A stretch of 64,000 nt of DNA. Source: Azospirillum sp. TSO22-1. GTDB lineage: Bacteria > Pseudomonadota > Alphaproteobacteria > Azospirillales > Azospirillaceae. Below are positions 16,693 to 25,680 of the stretch, one piece after another (positions within the stretch are counted from its first letter, which is position 1; every line of letters starts with the position of its first letter). The notes beneath the pieces are model-generated. The model saw nothing but the letters and a program-made list of their open reading frames with translations, was not told the origin of the DNA and made no database searches. The stretch is taken from NCBI RefSeq assembly GCF_003116015.1, contig NZ_LGQZ01000061.1, positions 22,002-86,001 of the forward strand. Direction: 5' to 3'. Both the position numbers and the translations under genes were made by a program.

Positions 16693-16854
16693 CGGAAAGC
16701 TCCATCGGTGGGTGTGCGTCGATGAAGCCATTAAGCGGTCAGAACAGTTAACGACTTACTAACAAGCCTAGGCGACGGGTCGTATCTTGGGAATTACTCC
16801 GCTGAGCAAAGTCGTATATTGAACGATTACTCATAGGTGGTAACCCTATCCGGT
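16693..16854. promoter_or_regulatory. AT-rich intergenic region with imperfect direct repeat
   Basis: Markedly AT-richer than its surroundings. GTCGTATCTTGGG with AATTACTC (from 16779) and GTCGTATATTGAACG with ATTACTC (from 16811) form an imperfect repeat of about 21 bp with a 32-bp period. TTAACGACTTACTAAC (16748-16763) is one base off the CtrA consensus TTAA-N7-TTAAC. This is probably the promoter and operator of the 71-residue gene. Confidence 0.4.
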
Positions 16855-17094
16855 CTACGCCGCCTCCTCCAGGCGTTCCATCGCGCGCAGCCACGCCCGG
16901 CCGATCAGCGGCTGGGTGAGGGATTCCAAGGACTCCGGCTCGTGCTCGTCGGGGTCCGGCCCCTCCATCAGCATCATGCCCTCGCCGCCCGGGCCAAGGA
17001 TGGTCCAGCCGCGCGCCAGCATCTCCGCCACGCGGTTGCGCGCGATGTGAGCCTTAACGGTTTCCGTGACGGTGTCCGCAGCGAACGAGCCCAT
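16855..17094 (-). CDS. Small hypothetical protein near LexA-like box
   Basis: A 79-residue acidic protein that I do not recognise: [20 protein letters not shown], a basic helix [10 protein letters not shown], the glycine-rich [20 protein letters not shown], and an acidic tail ending [14 protein letters not shown] five bases before ATG 17094 decides the start over the longer in-frame one at 17115. It is divergent from fumC; the shared region contains GAACGTTTCAAGAAC, a match to the LexA consensus, 51 bases upstream of this gene. No transmembrane helix. Confidence 0.6.
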   Translation of the reverse strand: MGSFAADTVTETVKAHIARNRVAEMLARGWTILGPGGEGMMLMEGPDPDEHEPESLESLTQPLIGRAWLRAMERLEEAA

Positions 17095-17144
17095 GGCAGC
17101 CTCCGGCGTTAACAACCTTCCCCTGGACTGTGCCGGAGTTCGCG

Positions 17145-17159
17145 GAACGTTTCAAGAAC
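17145..17159. promoter_or_regulatory. LexA-like box GAAC-N7-GAAC
   Basis: GAACGTTTCAAGAAC matches the alphaproteobacterial LexA consensus exactly. It lies between the divergent 79-residue gene (start 17094) and fumC (start 17240). The centre is less A-rich than the site at 7869. A second GTTC follows closely (AATGTTCGCGG), making a mixed array. By chance about one such match is expected in both strands of 64 kb of this composition, but it is rare in the small non-coding fraction. Confidence 0.45.
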
Positions 17160-17239
17160 AATGTTCGCGGCCCCCTTGCCGGGATCCCGCAATCGGGCAA
17201 GATAGAAGCCCGGAACGCCAGCCACCGGGAACGCCAGCC

Positions 17240-18637
17240 ATGTCAGGCCCGAACACGCGCATCGAGACGGATTCCTTCGGCCCCATCGAGGTTCCGGCCG
17301 ACCGCTACTGGGGCGCGCAGACGCAGCGCTCGCTGCAGAACTTCCGCATCGGCGGGGAACGCATGCCGCCGCCGCTGGTCCGCGCGCTGGGCATCCAGAA
17401 GAAGGCGGCGGCGCAGGCCAACATGGTGCTGGGTGCGCTCGACCCGAAACTCGGCCGCGCCATCTGCGACGCGGCGGAGGAGGTGGTGGACGGCACGCTG
17501 CTCGACCACTTCCCGCTGGTGGTCTGGCAGACCGGCTCCGGCACCCAGAGCAACATGAACGCCAACGAGGTGATCTCCAACCGTGCCATCGAGCTGCTGG
17601 GCGGCGAGAAGGGCTCGAAGACGCCGATCCACCCGAATGACCACGTCAACATGGGGCAGTCGTCCAACGACAGCTTCCCCACCGCCATGCACGTCGCCGC
17701 GGTCGAGCAGATCCACCACGAGCTGATCCCGGCGCTGGAGCACATGGCCGGCGTGCTGGAGGACAAGGTCCGCGCCTTCGCCGACATCGTCAAGATCGGC
17801 CGCACCCACCTGCAGGACGCCACGCCGCTGACGCTGGGGCAGGAGTTCTCCGGCTACGCCGCGCAGGTGCGCTTCGGCATCGACCGGCTGCGCGCCTGCC
17901 TGCCGCGGCTGTACCAGCTGGCGCAGGGCGGCACCGCGGTCGGCACCGGGCTGAACGCGCGGAAGGGCTTCGCCGAGGAGTTCGCCCGGCAGGTCGCCGA
18001 CATCACCGGCCTGCCGTTCGTCCCCGCCGCCAACACATTCGAGGCGCTGGCGACTCACGACGCGCTGGTCGAGGCGCACGGCATGCTGAACACCATCGCC
18101 GTGTCCTTCATGAAGATCGCCAACGACATCCGCCTGCTCGGCTCCGGCCCGCGCTGCGGCATCGGCGAACTGCTACTGCCGGAGAACGAGCCCGGCTCCT
18201 CCATCATGCCCGGCAAGGTCAACCCGACGCAGTCCGAGGCGATGACCATGGTTGCGGCGCAGGTGATGGGCAACCACACCGCGGTGACGGTGGCCGGCGC
18301 CACCGGGCATTTCGAGCTGAACGTCTTCAAGCCGGTGATCGCCTACAACGTGCTGCAGTCGATCCGCCTGCTGGCCGACGCTGCGGTGAGCTTCACCGAC
18401 AACGCGCTCGTTGGCGTCGAGCCGAACCGCGAGCGCATCGCGAAGCTGATGAACGACAGCCTGATGCTGGTCACCGCGCTCAACCCGCACATCGGTTACG
18501 ACAACGCCGCGAAGATCGCCAAGAAGGCGCACAAGGAGGGCTCGACGCTCAAGGAGGCCGGCGTGGCGCTGGGCCTGCTGACCGCGGAGCAGTTCGACCA
18601 GTGGGTCCGGCCGGAGACGATGATCGGGCCGCGGTGA
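17240..18637 (+). CDS. fumC: Fumarate hydratase class II
   Basis: A 465-residue oxygen-stable fumarase of the TCA cycle, interconverting fumarate and L-malate as a cytosolic homotetramer. Class II motifs are complete: [79 protein letters not shown] and the signature loop [16 protein letters not shown] with its catalytic serine. ATG 17240 gives the expected N-terminus ([20 protein letters not shown]) and length. Aspartase and argininosuccinate lyase, its relatives, are excluded by the HPNDHVN and MPGKVNP context. Confidence 0.96.
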   Translation: MSGPNTRIETDSFGPIEVPADRYWGAQTQRSLQNFRIGGERMPPPLVRALGIQKKAAAQANMVLGALDPKLGRAICDAAEEVVDGTLLDHFPLVVWQTGSGTQSNMNANEVISNRAIELLGGEKGSKTPIHPNDHVNMGQSSNDSFPTAMHVAAVEQIHHELIPALEHMAGVLEDKVRAFADIVKIGRTHLQDATPLTLGQEFSGYAAQVRFGIDRLRACLPRLYQLAQGGTAVGTGLNARKGFAEEFARQVADITGLPFVPAANTFEALATHDALVEAHGMLNTIAVSFMKIANDIRLLGSGPRCGIGELLLPENEPGSSIMPGKVNPTQSEAMTMVAAQVMGNHTAVTVAGATGHFELNVFKPVIAYNVLQSIRLLADAAVSFTDNALVGVEPNRERIAKLMNDSLMLVTALNPHIGYDNAAKIAKKAHKEGSTLKEAGVALGLLTAEQFDQWVRPETMIGPR

Positions 18638-18653
18638 TGTGGTAGACGGGAGC

Positions 18654-18869
18654 ATGAAGAAACGCTCCGTCCTCATCGCCGGCCACCCCACCAGCGTCTC
18701 GCTGGAGGAGGAGTTCTGGGACGCGCTGAAGGCCGAGGCGGCGGCGCGCGGCGTCTCGGTCAACGCGCTGATCGAGGAGATCGACGCCGGCCGCGCCGGC
18801 AACCTGTCCAGCGCCGTCCGCGTCTTCATCCTGATCGAGCTGCAACGCCGCCTTGCCGCCGGGGCGTGA
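18654..18869 (+). CDS. Ribbon-helix-helix (RHH_4) protein
   Basis: A 71-residue RHH_4-family protein common in Alphaproteobacteria: KRSVLIAGHPTSVSLEEEFW forms the DNA-contacting strand and first helix, and VSVNALIEEIDAGRAGNLSS with AVRVFILIELQRR forms the second. Such proteins dimerise and may repress transcription; targets are unknown. It follows fumC by 16 bases and could be cotranscribed. GTG 18639 is an alternative start five residues earlier; GGGAG at 18648 is too close to ATG 18654 to decide. Confidence 0.8.
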   Translation: MKKRSVLIAGHPTSVSLEEEFWDALKAEAAARGVSVNALIEEIDAGRAGNLSSAVRVFILIELQRRLAAGA

Positions 18870-18911
18870 GCGGTCTACACCCGGGGCGTTGCCGCTTCAC
18901 AGAGGGCGCCC

Positions 18912-19628
18912 GTGCCGTCCGACGCCACCCCGCTCGACCTCATCGCCTTCGTCTGGTTCCTCGGCGCCTGGACCGCCTTCACGCTGGTCCAGGACTACCT
19001 GCTGACGGGCCGCGTCGCCGTCAACCAGCATCTGACGCTGATCCGCAGCGCCTGGATGGAGCGCATGCTGGAGCGCGACAACCGCATCATGGACTCGCAG
19101 CTGGTCGGCCACACCATGAACAGCTGCACCTTCTTCGCCTCGACGACCATGCTGGTGCTGGCCGGCCTCGTCGGCTCCTTCGGCGCCATCGAGCGGGTGC
19201 ACGAGATCATGGGCGGGCTGTCCTTCACCGTCCGCACCTCGCGCGAGCTGCTGGAGATCAAGGTGCTGGTGCTGATGGGCATCTTCGTCTTTGGTTTCTT
19301 CAAGTTCACCTGGGCGCTGCGCCAGTACAATTACTGCTGCGCGCTGATCGGTTCGGCGCCGCTGCCGCCGGTGCCGGAGGCTGAGCGCAAGGCCATGGCC
19401 GGCAACATCGCCGCCGCCATGACGCTGGCGGTGAAGGCGTTCAACGGGGGCCTGCGCGCCTACTACTTCGCGTTGGCGGCGCTGGCGTGGTTCATCCACC
19501 CCGGGGTGCTGATCGCGGCGACCGCCTTCGTGCTGGCGGTCCTGATCCGCCGCCAGGCCTTCTCGCGGACCGAGCGGGTCATCTCCGCCCAGGCCGACGC
19601 GCTGGAGCGCGGTGTGACAAAACAATAA
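18912..19628 (+). CDS. DUF599 membrane protein
   Basis: A 238-residue integral membrane protein of the DUF599 family with four hydrophobic segments (about residues 7-27, 75-95, 120-140 and 180-210). Family features are the YLLTGRVAVNQHLTLIRSAWMERM stretch after helix 1, DSQLVGHTMNSCTFFASTTM, and FGFFKFTWALRQYNYCCALIG. The start is GTG 18912. Function is unknown across the family. It sits in a same-strand run with the RHH gene and a DUF2189 gene. Confidence 0.82.
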   Translation: MPSDATPLDLIAFVWFLGAWTAFTLVQDYLLTGRVAVNQHLTLIRSAWMERMLERDNRIMDSQLVGHTMNSCTFFASTTMLVLAGLVGSFGAIERVHEIMGGLSFTVRTSRELLEIKVLVLMGIFVFGFFKFTWALRQYNYCCALIGSAPLPPVPEAERKAMAGNIAAAMTLAVKAFNGGLRAYYFALAALAWFIHPGVLIAATAFVLAVLIRRQAFSRTERVISAQADALERGVTKQ

Positions 19629-19724
19629 CGCATACGAATTATCCGTTCTACCACCTTTCCGTCCTTCCCCGCCGCGCCCATAGTCCCTTTCCTAGGGTCC
19701 GGACGTTCCAGCGGGGAAGACAGC

Positions 19725-20549
19725 ATGAGCCTTGAGGACTTTCGCCAGACCGCCGCCCCGGCCGCGGCACCGGCCGGTGCCGGCTTTCCGCGCGCCGACG
19801 AGGTGCGCATCGTCGATGCGGCGCGGGTGGCTGGCTGGCTGTGGGCGGGTTGGGCCGACATGCGCGCGGCCGGCTGGGTCAGCCCGGCCTACGGCGCCAT
19901 GTTCGTGGTCATCGGCTTCGCGCTCACCGCGGGCCTGACCATGCTGGACATGGCCTACCTGATCGCGCCGATGATCGGCGCCTTCCTGCTGGTGTCGCCG
20001 CTGCTGACGCTGGGGCTCTACCAGGTGTCGAAGGACGTGGAGGAGGGGCGGCGGCCGAGCTTCTGGCGGGCGCTGTGCGCGTGGCGGGCCAACCCGTACC
20101 ACATCCTCACCGCCGGCCTCGTGCTGATGCTGTTCATGATGATCTGGGTGCGGCTCAACGTCATCGCCTTCGCGCTGTTCTTCCCCTACGTGTCGATGAG
20201 CTTCGCCAGCCTGCTGGAGCAGACCTTCACGCTGCAGGGGATGTTCTTCACGGCGTTCATCACCGCGCTGGGCTTCGCCTTCGCCAGCGTCGCCTTCGTC
20301 ACCAACGTCACCGCGCTGCCGATGATGCTCGACCGGCCGGAGGACATCTTCAGCGCCGCGCTGGTGTCGATCATCGCGGTGGTGAAGAACCCGCGCGTGA
20401 TGGCGCTGTGGGCGGCGTTGATCGTGCTGGTGACCGGCATCGGCATGGCCACGGCCTTCGTCGGCCTCGCCGTCGCGCTGCCGCTGATCGGGCACGCCAG
20501 CTGGCACGCCTACCGCGACCTGGTGATCCGGCCGGGCGAGACGGCCTGA
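19725..20549 (+). CDS. DUF2189 membrane protein (paralogue 1)
   Basis: A 274-residue membrane protein with about six hydrophobic segments from residue 60 onward. DUF2189 hallmarks are the RVAGWLWAGWADMRAAGWVS entry segment, LGLYQVSKDVEEGRRPSFW after helix 2, and the C-terminal ATAFVGLAVALPLIGHASWH with YRDLV. A paralogue lies on the other strand at 31256-32053 with an almost identical C-terminal block. Start ATG 19725 follows GGGGAAGA. DUF2189 proteins have no established function. The gene converges on the DUF1217 gene with three bases between stops. Confidence 0.82.
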   Translation: MSLEDFRQTAAPAAAPAGAGFPRADEVRIVDAARVAGWLWAGWADMRAAGWVSPAYGAMFVVIGFALTAGLTMLDMAYLIAPMIGAFLLVSPLLTLGLYQVSKDVEEGRRPSFWRALCAWRANPYHILTAGLVLMLFMMIWVRLNVIAFALFFPYVSMSFASLLEQTFTLQGMFFTAFITALGFAFASVAFVTNVTALPMMLDRPEDIFSAALVSIIAVVKNPRVMALWAALIVLVTGIGMATAFVGLAVALPLIGHASWHAYRDLVIRPGETA

Positions 20550-20552
20550 CGG

Positions 20553-21329
20553 TCAAGCGTACAGGCTCATGATGATGCTGGTGGTGGTGTCGGCGCTGCC
20601 GTCGCTGCTCAGCAGGCTGGTGCGCCAGTCGGTGGACGCGCTGGTGTCCGGGTTGGCCATGTCGTACTGCGTCAGGTAGCGCTTGATGAAGGTCTCGCGG
20701 TACTTGGAATCGTTGAGCTTGGTGATGTCCAGGCGGCTGGTGATCGCCGCCGCCTGGGTCTCCACCGGCTGCACGGCGATCTGCTGCGGCAGGCCGAGCG
20801 TCGAGGTCACCACGTCGCGCAGGATGGAGTCGCCGAGGATGTTGTAGACCGACGAGGTCGCGCTGGTGATGTACTTTTCGAAATAGCGGGCCTTGCGGAC
20901 GGCGATGTTCTCGGTGCCGATGGAGGTCTCGAACTTCGCCTGCTTGTAGGCGGCGATCAGCGCGTCCTGGGTGGACGACTGCTTCAGCGTGTCGACGCCG
21001 GTCTCGGCGAGTTGCAGCGTCTCCGCCGCCTGGGCGTAGCGCTTGTCGCTCAGGCGGTTCATCACCGCGTTGCTGTCGCTCACCTTCTCGGTCAGGATGC
21101 GCCGCATCTTGCCGGCGTACTGCTCCTCGCCGGCGAGGTTGGTGGCGGTGGCGAGGAACGACAGCAGCTTGTAGTCCTTGAACAGCTCGTCGACGCTGCT
21201 CACCTTGGCCACCGCCTTCTTGAAGTAGTCGATGTCCTTCTGGATGTTGGACGTCTTCTCGAAGGTGGTCTGCAAGGTGGCGCTGCTGGTCGCGTACTTC
21301 TGGTACGTGATGATCGACGAGACGGACAT
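20553..21329 (-). CDS. DUF1217 flagella-associated protein
   Basis: A 258-residue DUF1217 protein; the family is found near flagellar genes in Alphaproteobacteria and contains repeated helical units. Recognisable parts are the opening MSVSSIITYQKYATSSATLQ, the FKDYKLLSFLATATNLAGEE block and the closing KRYLTQYDMANPD. No signal peptide or membrane helix. ATG 21329 gives the family-typical N-terminus. However, GTG 21356 in frame has the better ribosome site (AAGGGG, 7-base gap), so a nine-residue extension is possible. Two alternative hairpins share bases just ahead of ATG 21329. Confidence 0.75.
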   Translation of the reverse strand: MSVSSIITYQKYATSSATLQTTFEKTSNIQKDIDYFKKAVAKVSSVDELFKDYKLLSFLATATNLAGEEQYAGKMRRILTEKVSDSNAVMNRLSDKRYAQAAETLQLAETGVDTLKQSSTQDALIAAYKQAKFETSIGTENIAVRKARYFEKYITSATSSVYNILGDSILRDVVTSTLGLPQQIAVQPVETQAAAITSRLDITKLNDSKYRETFIKRYLTQYDMANPDTSASTDWRTSLLSSDGSADTTTSIIMSLYA

Positions 21330-21335
21330 GGCGGG

Positions 21336-21367
21336 GTGCCCCGGTTCGAGGGGCACGGAAATGCCCC
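21336..21367 (-). promoter_or_regulatory. Alternative hairpins upstream of DUF1217 gene
   Basis: On the minus strand, TGCCCC (21350-21355) can pair with GGGGCA upstream (21362-21367, six-base loop) or, as GTGCCCC, with GGGGCAC downstream (21336-21342, seven-base loop). The two are mutually exclusive; the second ends six bases before ATG 21329. This could control translation, or be a by-product of GC-rich sequence around a GTG start at 21356. Confidence 0.35.
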
Positions 21368-21464
21368 TTCACCGGGTTGGACGGTGCCGGCCGGGGGGCT
21401 CCTGCGCTGGCGGCGTGAATTTTCTCGTGGGGACAACCCGTGTGAACCCTGTTGCCCGCAAGGA

Positions 21465-23240
21465 TCAGGATTTCCACAGCACTGCGCCGCCCTTGCGCGC
21501 CATCTTCGACCAGTCCTTGGCGAAGTAGGCGAAGTCGCGGCTCGGACGGCCGAACAGGTAGCCCTGGCCGAGCGTCACCCGCAGCTCGTTCAGCAGTCGG
21601 GCGTGGTCCGGCTCCTCCACCTGCTCGCCGATGAGGGTGAGGTCGAGCTGGAGGCAGACGTCCACCATGGAGCGCAGCATCGCCATGTCGCGCGGGTTGC
21701 CGGCGGCGCCGCGCACGAACTTGCCGTCGATCTTGGCGTAGTCCACCTGCAGCCCGTACAGCGACTGGAACGAGGTGGACCCGGCGCCGACGTCGTCCAG
21801 GCAGATACGGAACCCGGCGGAGCGCAGCTTCTGCAGCACGTCGTTCAGCGTGCCGATGTCGGAGACCACCACCGTCTCCGTCACCTCCAGCAGCAGCTTC
21901 CTCGCCAGGTCGCCGTAGGGCTCGGTCACCGCCTGGAACTGGCGCAGGAACAGCGGGCTCATCAACGTCTTGGCCGACAGGTTGATGGCCACGTCGGGCA
22001 GCTTCGGCTCCAGATGGTAGGCCTTCAGCGTGTCCAGCACCGACTGCGTCAGCAGCAGGTCGAAGTCGTAGATCAGCCCGACGTCCTCGGCGAAGGTGAT
22101 GAAGTCGGCGGGCGACGGCATGCCCTCCAGCCGCGTCAGCGCCTCCAGGTGGTGGACGTCGCCGCTCTCCAGGTCGACGATGGGCTGGTAGACGACGAAG
22201 AAGTCGCGCTTCTCGATGGTCGCCCGCGCCCGGCCGATGCGGTCCACCGCGTCGGAGAGCATGCGCTGCGCGCCGTCCTCCAGCGAGGCGATGGTGAACT
22301 CGCCGCCCTGCGCCGAGGCGAAGGCCTGCACCGTGTAGACCAGCGCCCGCGCCGCGTCGGCGGCGTCGAGCTGCGAATCGGCCATGTCCAGCGACCAGCT
22401 GCGGATGCCGCCCTGCAGGTCGCCGCCGGCCTCCTTGATGATGTCGGCGATGTGCGTCTGCACCTCGTCGCCGTCCACGTCCGCCGTGTGCACGATGCCG
22501 AAGCGGTCGGCGCCAAGCTGGCCGGCGCTGTCGCCGTCCGCCGAGATGCCGCGCAGGTACGCGTCGATGCCTTGCCGCACCTCGGCCGCGGCGCCCTCCG
22601 GCATGGTGTCCACCATGCCTTGCAGGCCTTCGATCAGCAGCAGCGTCAGGCCGTTGTCCAGGCCCTTCTCGCGCGCCTGGACGATGCGGTCCTCGAGGAT
22701 GGCGGTGAAGGTGTGGTTGTCCAGCAGCTGCCCGGCGGCGCCGGGGCCGACCGCCGGCGCCTCGTGGCGCGGGCCGGAGGCCAGCAGCACGGTCAGGAAC
22801 AGTGATCCCGGGCAGGATTCCAGCCGGCAGCCGCCGAGCAGCGCCGGGAAACGGTGCCCGTCGAAGCCCTGGAACACCACGCGCGCCGGCTTGATGCGGG
22901 TCTTGTCGACGATGCGCTTGAGCAGCACGTCGAGGTACTTGCGGTCGGTCGGCGCGACATGCTCGTGCAGGCCGCTGCCGACCAGCGAGGCGACGTCGTG
23001 CTGCGTCAGGCGGCAGCGCGCGCCGGCGGCGAACAGGATGGTCCCCTTGGGATCGGTCTCGATCAGCAGGTCGGCGGCGGCGAAGGCGAAGCCGACGAAG
23101 CGGTCGCGGTCGCGGCCGGTCGGCTGCGGCCGGGCGGCGGCCGGCGCGGGCTTGGCGGCACGGCGCTCCACGCCCCGCGGCGGGGCTTCGGCGGCCGGGG
23201 TGGCCGGCCGGAGGGGCAGTGCGTCCGCGTTTTGCGCCAT
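21465..23240 (-). CDS. EAL-domain cyclic di-GMP phosphodiesterase
   Basis: A 591-residue soluble protein. After a Pro/Ala-rich tail (1-45) comes a PAS-like sensor (about 46-160), a degenerate GGDEF-like region (about 170-320), and a C-terminal EAL domain (about 335-570). The catalytic set appears intact: LEALTR, INLSAKT, LLEVTETV, LDDVGAG in place of DDFGTG, AKIDGKF, GEQVEE and LGQGYLFGRP. It should hydrolyse c-di-GMP to pGpG, favouring motility, in keeping with the adjacent flagella-associated gene. No membrane segment, so the signal sensed is probably cytoplasmic. Confidence 0.85.
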   Translation of the reverse strand: MAQNADALPLRPATPAAEAPPRGVERRAAKPAPAAARPQPTGRDRDRFVGFAFAAADLLIETDPKGTILFAAGARCRLTQHDVASLVGSGLHEHVAPTDRKYLDVLLKRIVDKTRIKPARVVFQGFDGHRFPALLGGCRLESCPGSLFLTVLLASGPRHEAPAVGPGAAGQLLDNHTFTAILEDRIVQAREKGLDNGLTLLLIEGLQGMVDTMPEGAAAEVRQGIDAYLRGISADGDSAGQLGADRFGIVHTADVDGDEVQTHIADIIKEAGGDLQGGIRSWSLDMADSQLDAADAARALVYTVQAFASAQGGEFTIASLEDGAQRMLSDAVDRIGRARATIEKRDFFVVYQPIVDLESGDVHHLEALTRLEGMPSPADFITFAEDVGLIYDFDLLLTQSVLDTLKAYHLEPKLPDVAINLSAKTLMSPLFLRQFQAVTEPYGDLARKLLLEVTETVVVSDIGTLNDVLQKLRSAGFRICLDDVGAGSTSFQSLYGLQVDYAKIDGKFVRGAAGNPRDMAMLRSMVDVCLQLDLTLIGEQVEEPDHARLLNELRVTLGQGYLFGRPSRDFAYFAKDWSKMARKGGAVLWKS

Positions 23241-23334
23241 GAAGCTTTGAATTTAGATAAAAGTTGGTCAAGCACGCACAATGATGGCGCAGAGCGTACC
23301 GTTGATATTCATTTTACGAAAGTCCGAAGAATCA

Positions 23335-23368
23335 CCGAAGCCCGCGGCCGGCTGGTCGCGGGCTTCGG
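23335..23368 (-). terminator. Hairpin downstream of purK
   Basis: A perfect 12-bp stem (CCGAAGCCCGCG, 23335-23346, with 23357-23368) and ten-base loop lies 33 bases beyond the purK stop. On the minus strand it is followed by TGATTCTTC, a weak T-rich tract, so it is a plausible purEK terminator. On the plus strand no T-run follows. Confidence 0.5.
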
Positions 23369-23400
23369 CACCCGGTCATCAGGGGGCGACGGAAATCCGG

Positions 23401-24498
23401 TCAGGAACGGCGCGGAAACACGCGGTTGACGTGGCCCATCTTGCGTCCGGGGCGGGCTTCGGCCTTGCCGTACAGGTGCAGGTGGGCGTTCGGTTCAGCG
23501 ACGATCTGTCGCCACCGCAGCACGTCGTCGCCGATCAGGTTCTCCATCTCGGCCTCGAAGCGCAACTCGGTGGAGCCGAGCGGCAGGCCGCAGACCGCGC
23601 GCACCAGCTGCTCGAACTGGCTGGTGGCGCAGGCGTCCATGGTCCAGTGGCCGGAGTTGTGCGGGCGCGGCGCCATCTCGTTGACCAGCACGTGGCCGTC
23701 GGGGGTGACGAACATCTCCACCGCCAGCAGGCCGACGACGCCCAGCGCCTCGGCCAGCGTGGTGGCGACGCGGCCGGCTTCGGCGGCGGTGCCGGACGAC
23801 ACGCGGGCGGGGGCCAGCGTGCGGTCGAGGATGCCGTTCTTGTGCCGGTTCTCCACCACCGGGTAGGCGGCGGTGCGGCCGTCCACCCCGCGGGCGACGA
23901 TCACCGACACCTCGCAGGTGAAGTCGACGAAGCCCTCGACGATGCCGGCCTCCGACCCGATGGAGTGCCAGGCCTCGGCCGGGTCGGTGCCCGGCCCGAT
24001 CACCGCCTGCCCCTTGCCGTCGTAGCCGAGGCGGGTGGACTTCAGGATGCAGCGCGGGCCGATTGCGGCCACCGCCGCCGCCACGTCCCCGGCGCTCGAC
24101 GCCGCGCGCCAGGGCGCGGTGGCGATGCCCAGGGCGTTGGCGAAGGACTTCTCCTGGATGCGGTCCTGCGCCACCGCCAGCACCTTGGCGCCGGGGTGCA
24201 CGGGCACGAGGGAGGCCAGGAACCCGACCGTATCGACCGGGACGTTCTCCCACTCCAGCGTCACCACATCGACCGCCCCGGCGAAGGCGGCCAGCGCGTG
24301 GCGGTCCGTCCAGTCCGCCACGGTCATGGCGTCGGCGACCTGCCCGCAGGGGCTTCCTTCCGCGTCGGGGGCGAAGACGTGCGTGCGGTAGCCGAGGTTG
24401 GCGGCGGCCAGCGCGGTCATCCGGCCGAGCTGCCCGGCGCCCAGCATGCCGATGGTCGAGCCGGGGGCGAGCGTGTCCATGGCGTCAGGCCGGCTCAT
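23401..24498 (-). CDS. purK: 5-(carboxyamino)imidazole ribonucleotide synthase
   Basis: A 365-residue ATP-grasp enzyme of purine synthesis, converting AIR, ATP and bicarbonate to N5-CAIR. Seen are [20 protein letters not shown] at the N-terminus, [10 protein letters not shown], the ATP-grasp lysine region [36 protein letters not shown] and [15 protein letters not shown]. The gene overlaps the purE end by 14 bases if ATG 24498 is used; ATG 24480, six residues in, is equally possible since neither has a clear ribosome site. It acts directly before PurE. Confidence 0.94.
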   Translation of the reverse strand: MSRPDAMDTLAPGSTIGMLGAGQLGRMTALAAANLGYRTHVFAPDAEGSPCGQVADAMTVADWTDRHALAAFAGAVDVVTLEWENVPVDTVGFLASLVPVHPGAKVLAVAQDRIQEKSFANALGIATAPWRAASSAGDVAAAVAAIGPRCILKSTRLGYDGKGQAVIGPGTDPAEAWHSIGSEAGIVEGFVDFTCEVSVIVARGVDGRTAAYPVVENRHKNGILDRTLAPARVSSGTAAEAGRVATTLAEALGVVGLLAVEMFVTPDGHVLVNEMAPRPHNSGHWTMDACATSQFEQLVRAVCGLPLGSTELRFEAEMENLIGDDVLRWRQIVAEPNAHLHLYGKAEARPGRKMGHVNRVFPRRS

Positions 24499-25009
24499 CG
24501 ACGGGGGCTTCGGCGACCGCCGCGGTCTGGCGGGCGCGCCACGCGTCCAGCGCCCCGGCGACCTTGGGATCCATCAGCGCGATGACCGAGCCGGCGAGCA
24601 GCGCGGCGTTGATGGCGCCGGCCTTGCCGATGGCCAGCGTGCCGACCGGCACGCCGCCCGGCATCTGCACGATGGAGAGCAGGCTGTCCATGCCCTTCAG
24701 CGCGTGGCTCTCGACCGGCACGCCGAACACCGGCAGCGGGGTCATCGAGGCGGCCATGCCCGGCAGGTGGGCGGCGCCGCCGGCCCCGGCGATGACGACC
24801 TTGAGGCCGCGGTCGCGGGCGGTGGTGGCGTACTCGACCAGGCGCTGCGGCGTGCGGTGGGCGGAGACGATGCGCACCTCGTGCGGCACGCCCAGGGCCT
24901 TCAGCGTGTCGGCGGCGTGCTTCATGGTCGTCCAGTCGGACTGGCTGCCCATGATGATGCCGACCAGCGGCGCGGAGGAGGACGGTTCGGCGGGCGAGTG
25001 GACCGACAC
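24485..25009 (-). CDS. purE: N5-carboxyaminoimidazole ribonucleotide mutase
   Basis: A 174-residue class I PurE, converting N5-CAIR to CAIR. Diagnostic segments are [76 protein letters not shown] and [19 protein letters not shown]. The frame is open far upstream through a palindromic repeat, but GTG 25009 gives the normal length and has GGAAAG nearby. It precedes purK in a two-gene overlapping operon with the usual order. Confidence 0.94.
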   Translation of the reverse strand: MSVHSPAEPSSSAPLVGIIMGSQSDWTTMKHAADTLKALGVPHEVRIVSAHRTPQRLVEYATTARDRGLKVVIAGAGGAAHLPGMAASMTPLPVFGVPVESHALKGMDSLLSIVQMPGGVPVGTLAIGKAGAINAALLAGSVIALMDPKVAGALDAWRARQTAAVAEAPVDEPA

Positions 25010-25084
25010 GGGGGCGCTTTCCAAGGGTGTTTCGGAAAGCCGGGCATTATAGGAAGGTCGCGCGCGGAGTCCAGCGGCGCTTAA

Positions 25085-25283
25085 ATCCCTCTCCCGCCTC
25101 TCGCGCAAACCGAAGGTTTGCGCTGACGGCGTCAGGCGAATGCCCTTGGCATTCGCCGAAAGCCCCGGGAGAGGGTGGCCGCGCAGCGGCCGGGTGAGGG
25201 TACCGGCAAGGATCCTTGGTTTTACCCTCACCCTCCCGCTCTACGAGCGGGCCCCACCCTCTCCCGGGCGGGAGAGGGGCAAA
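25085..25283. repeat. Intergenic mosaic of palindromes (module 2)
   Basis: The gap before purE holds nested hairpins: outer arms of the CCCTCTCCCG/CGGGAGAGGG type, inner GCGCAAACC-GAA-GGTTTGCGC and GGCGAATGCC-CTT-GGCATTCGCC, then GGCCGC-GCA-GCGGCC, arms GGTGAGGGTA/TACCCTCACC, and CCCGCTC-TAC-GAGCGGG. Loops are three bases in several. It is the most elaborate of the six gaps of this kind here and leaves little room for the purE promoter. Confidence 0.7.
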
Positions 25284-25484
25284 CTACGCGATGATGTCCG
25301 GCAGCATCCGGCTCTCCAGGAGCGCGATCTGGTCCTTCAGCGCCAGCTTCCGCTTCTTCAGGCGCTGCAGCTGCAACTGGTCGAAGGGCGCGCGTTCCGA
25401 CAGGCGCGTGATCACGTCGTCGAGATCGCGGTGCTCGCTCCTCAAGTCGGCGAGTTTCTGCTTCAGCATTTCCTGTTCGTTCAT
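25284..25484 (-). CDS. YdcH family (DUF465) protein (copy 1)
   Basis: A 66-residue helical protein of the DUF465/YdcH family: MNEQEMLKQKLADLRSEHRD, a central FDQLQLQRLKKRKLALKDQI and a short tail. These proteins form an antiparallel two-helix hairpin with the conserved LKKRKLxLKDxI segment. No biochemical role is established. A second family member lies at 28770-28937. The stop abuts the palindrome mosaic shared with purE, so transcripts of this gene would run toward purEK. Confidence 0.85.
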   Translation of the reverse strand: MNEQEMLKQKLADLRSEHRDLDDVITRLSERAPFDQLQLQRLKKRKLALKDQIALLESRMLPDIIA

Positions 25485-25680
25485 CGGCCGGCGTGAGGGG
25501 CTGCGCGAGATCGGGCGGGGCGGCGGCGACTATAGCAGAAAACCCGGCTGCGCGCATGGTGAAACCACTGCCCGTGCAGCCGGTTAACGCATGCGTGGCA
25601 TTGCGGACTGCCCGCGATCTTGCAAGACTGCTCCTCGGACACCCGGGCGCCCGCCCGCTCTCGCGACACGGGATACGATC

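Noticed and set aside
16748..16763. CtrA box
   Set aside because: One mismatch in the second half-site and no supporting second site; noted only within the repeat region.
21336..21356. 7-bp stem with loop GGTTCGA resembling a tRNA T-arm
   Set aside because: The loop is in the wrong register (should begin TTC) and no other tRNA arms exist; treated as a leader hairpin.
25085..25283. Palindrome mosaics as CRISPR arrays
   Set aside because: Repeats are inverted, unequal in length and lack spacers of constant size; no cas genes are present.
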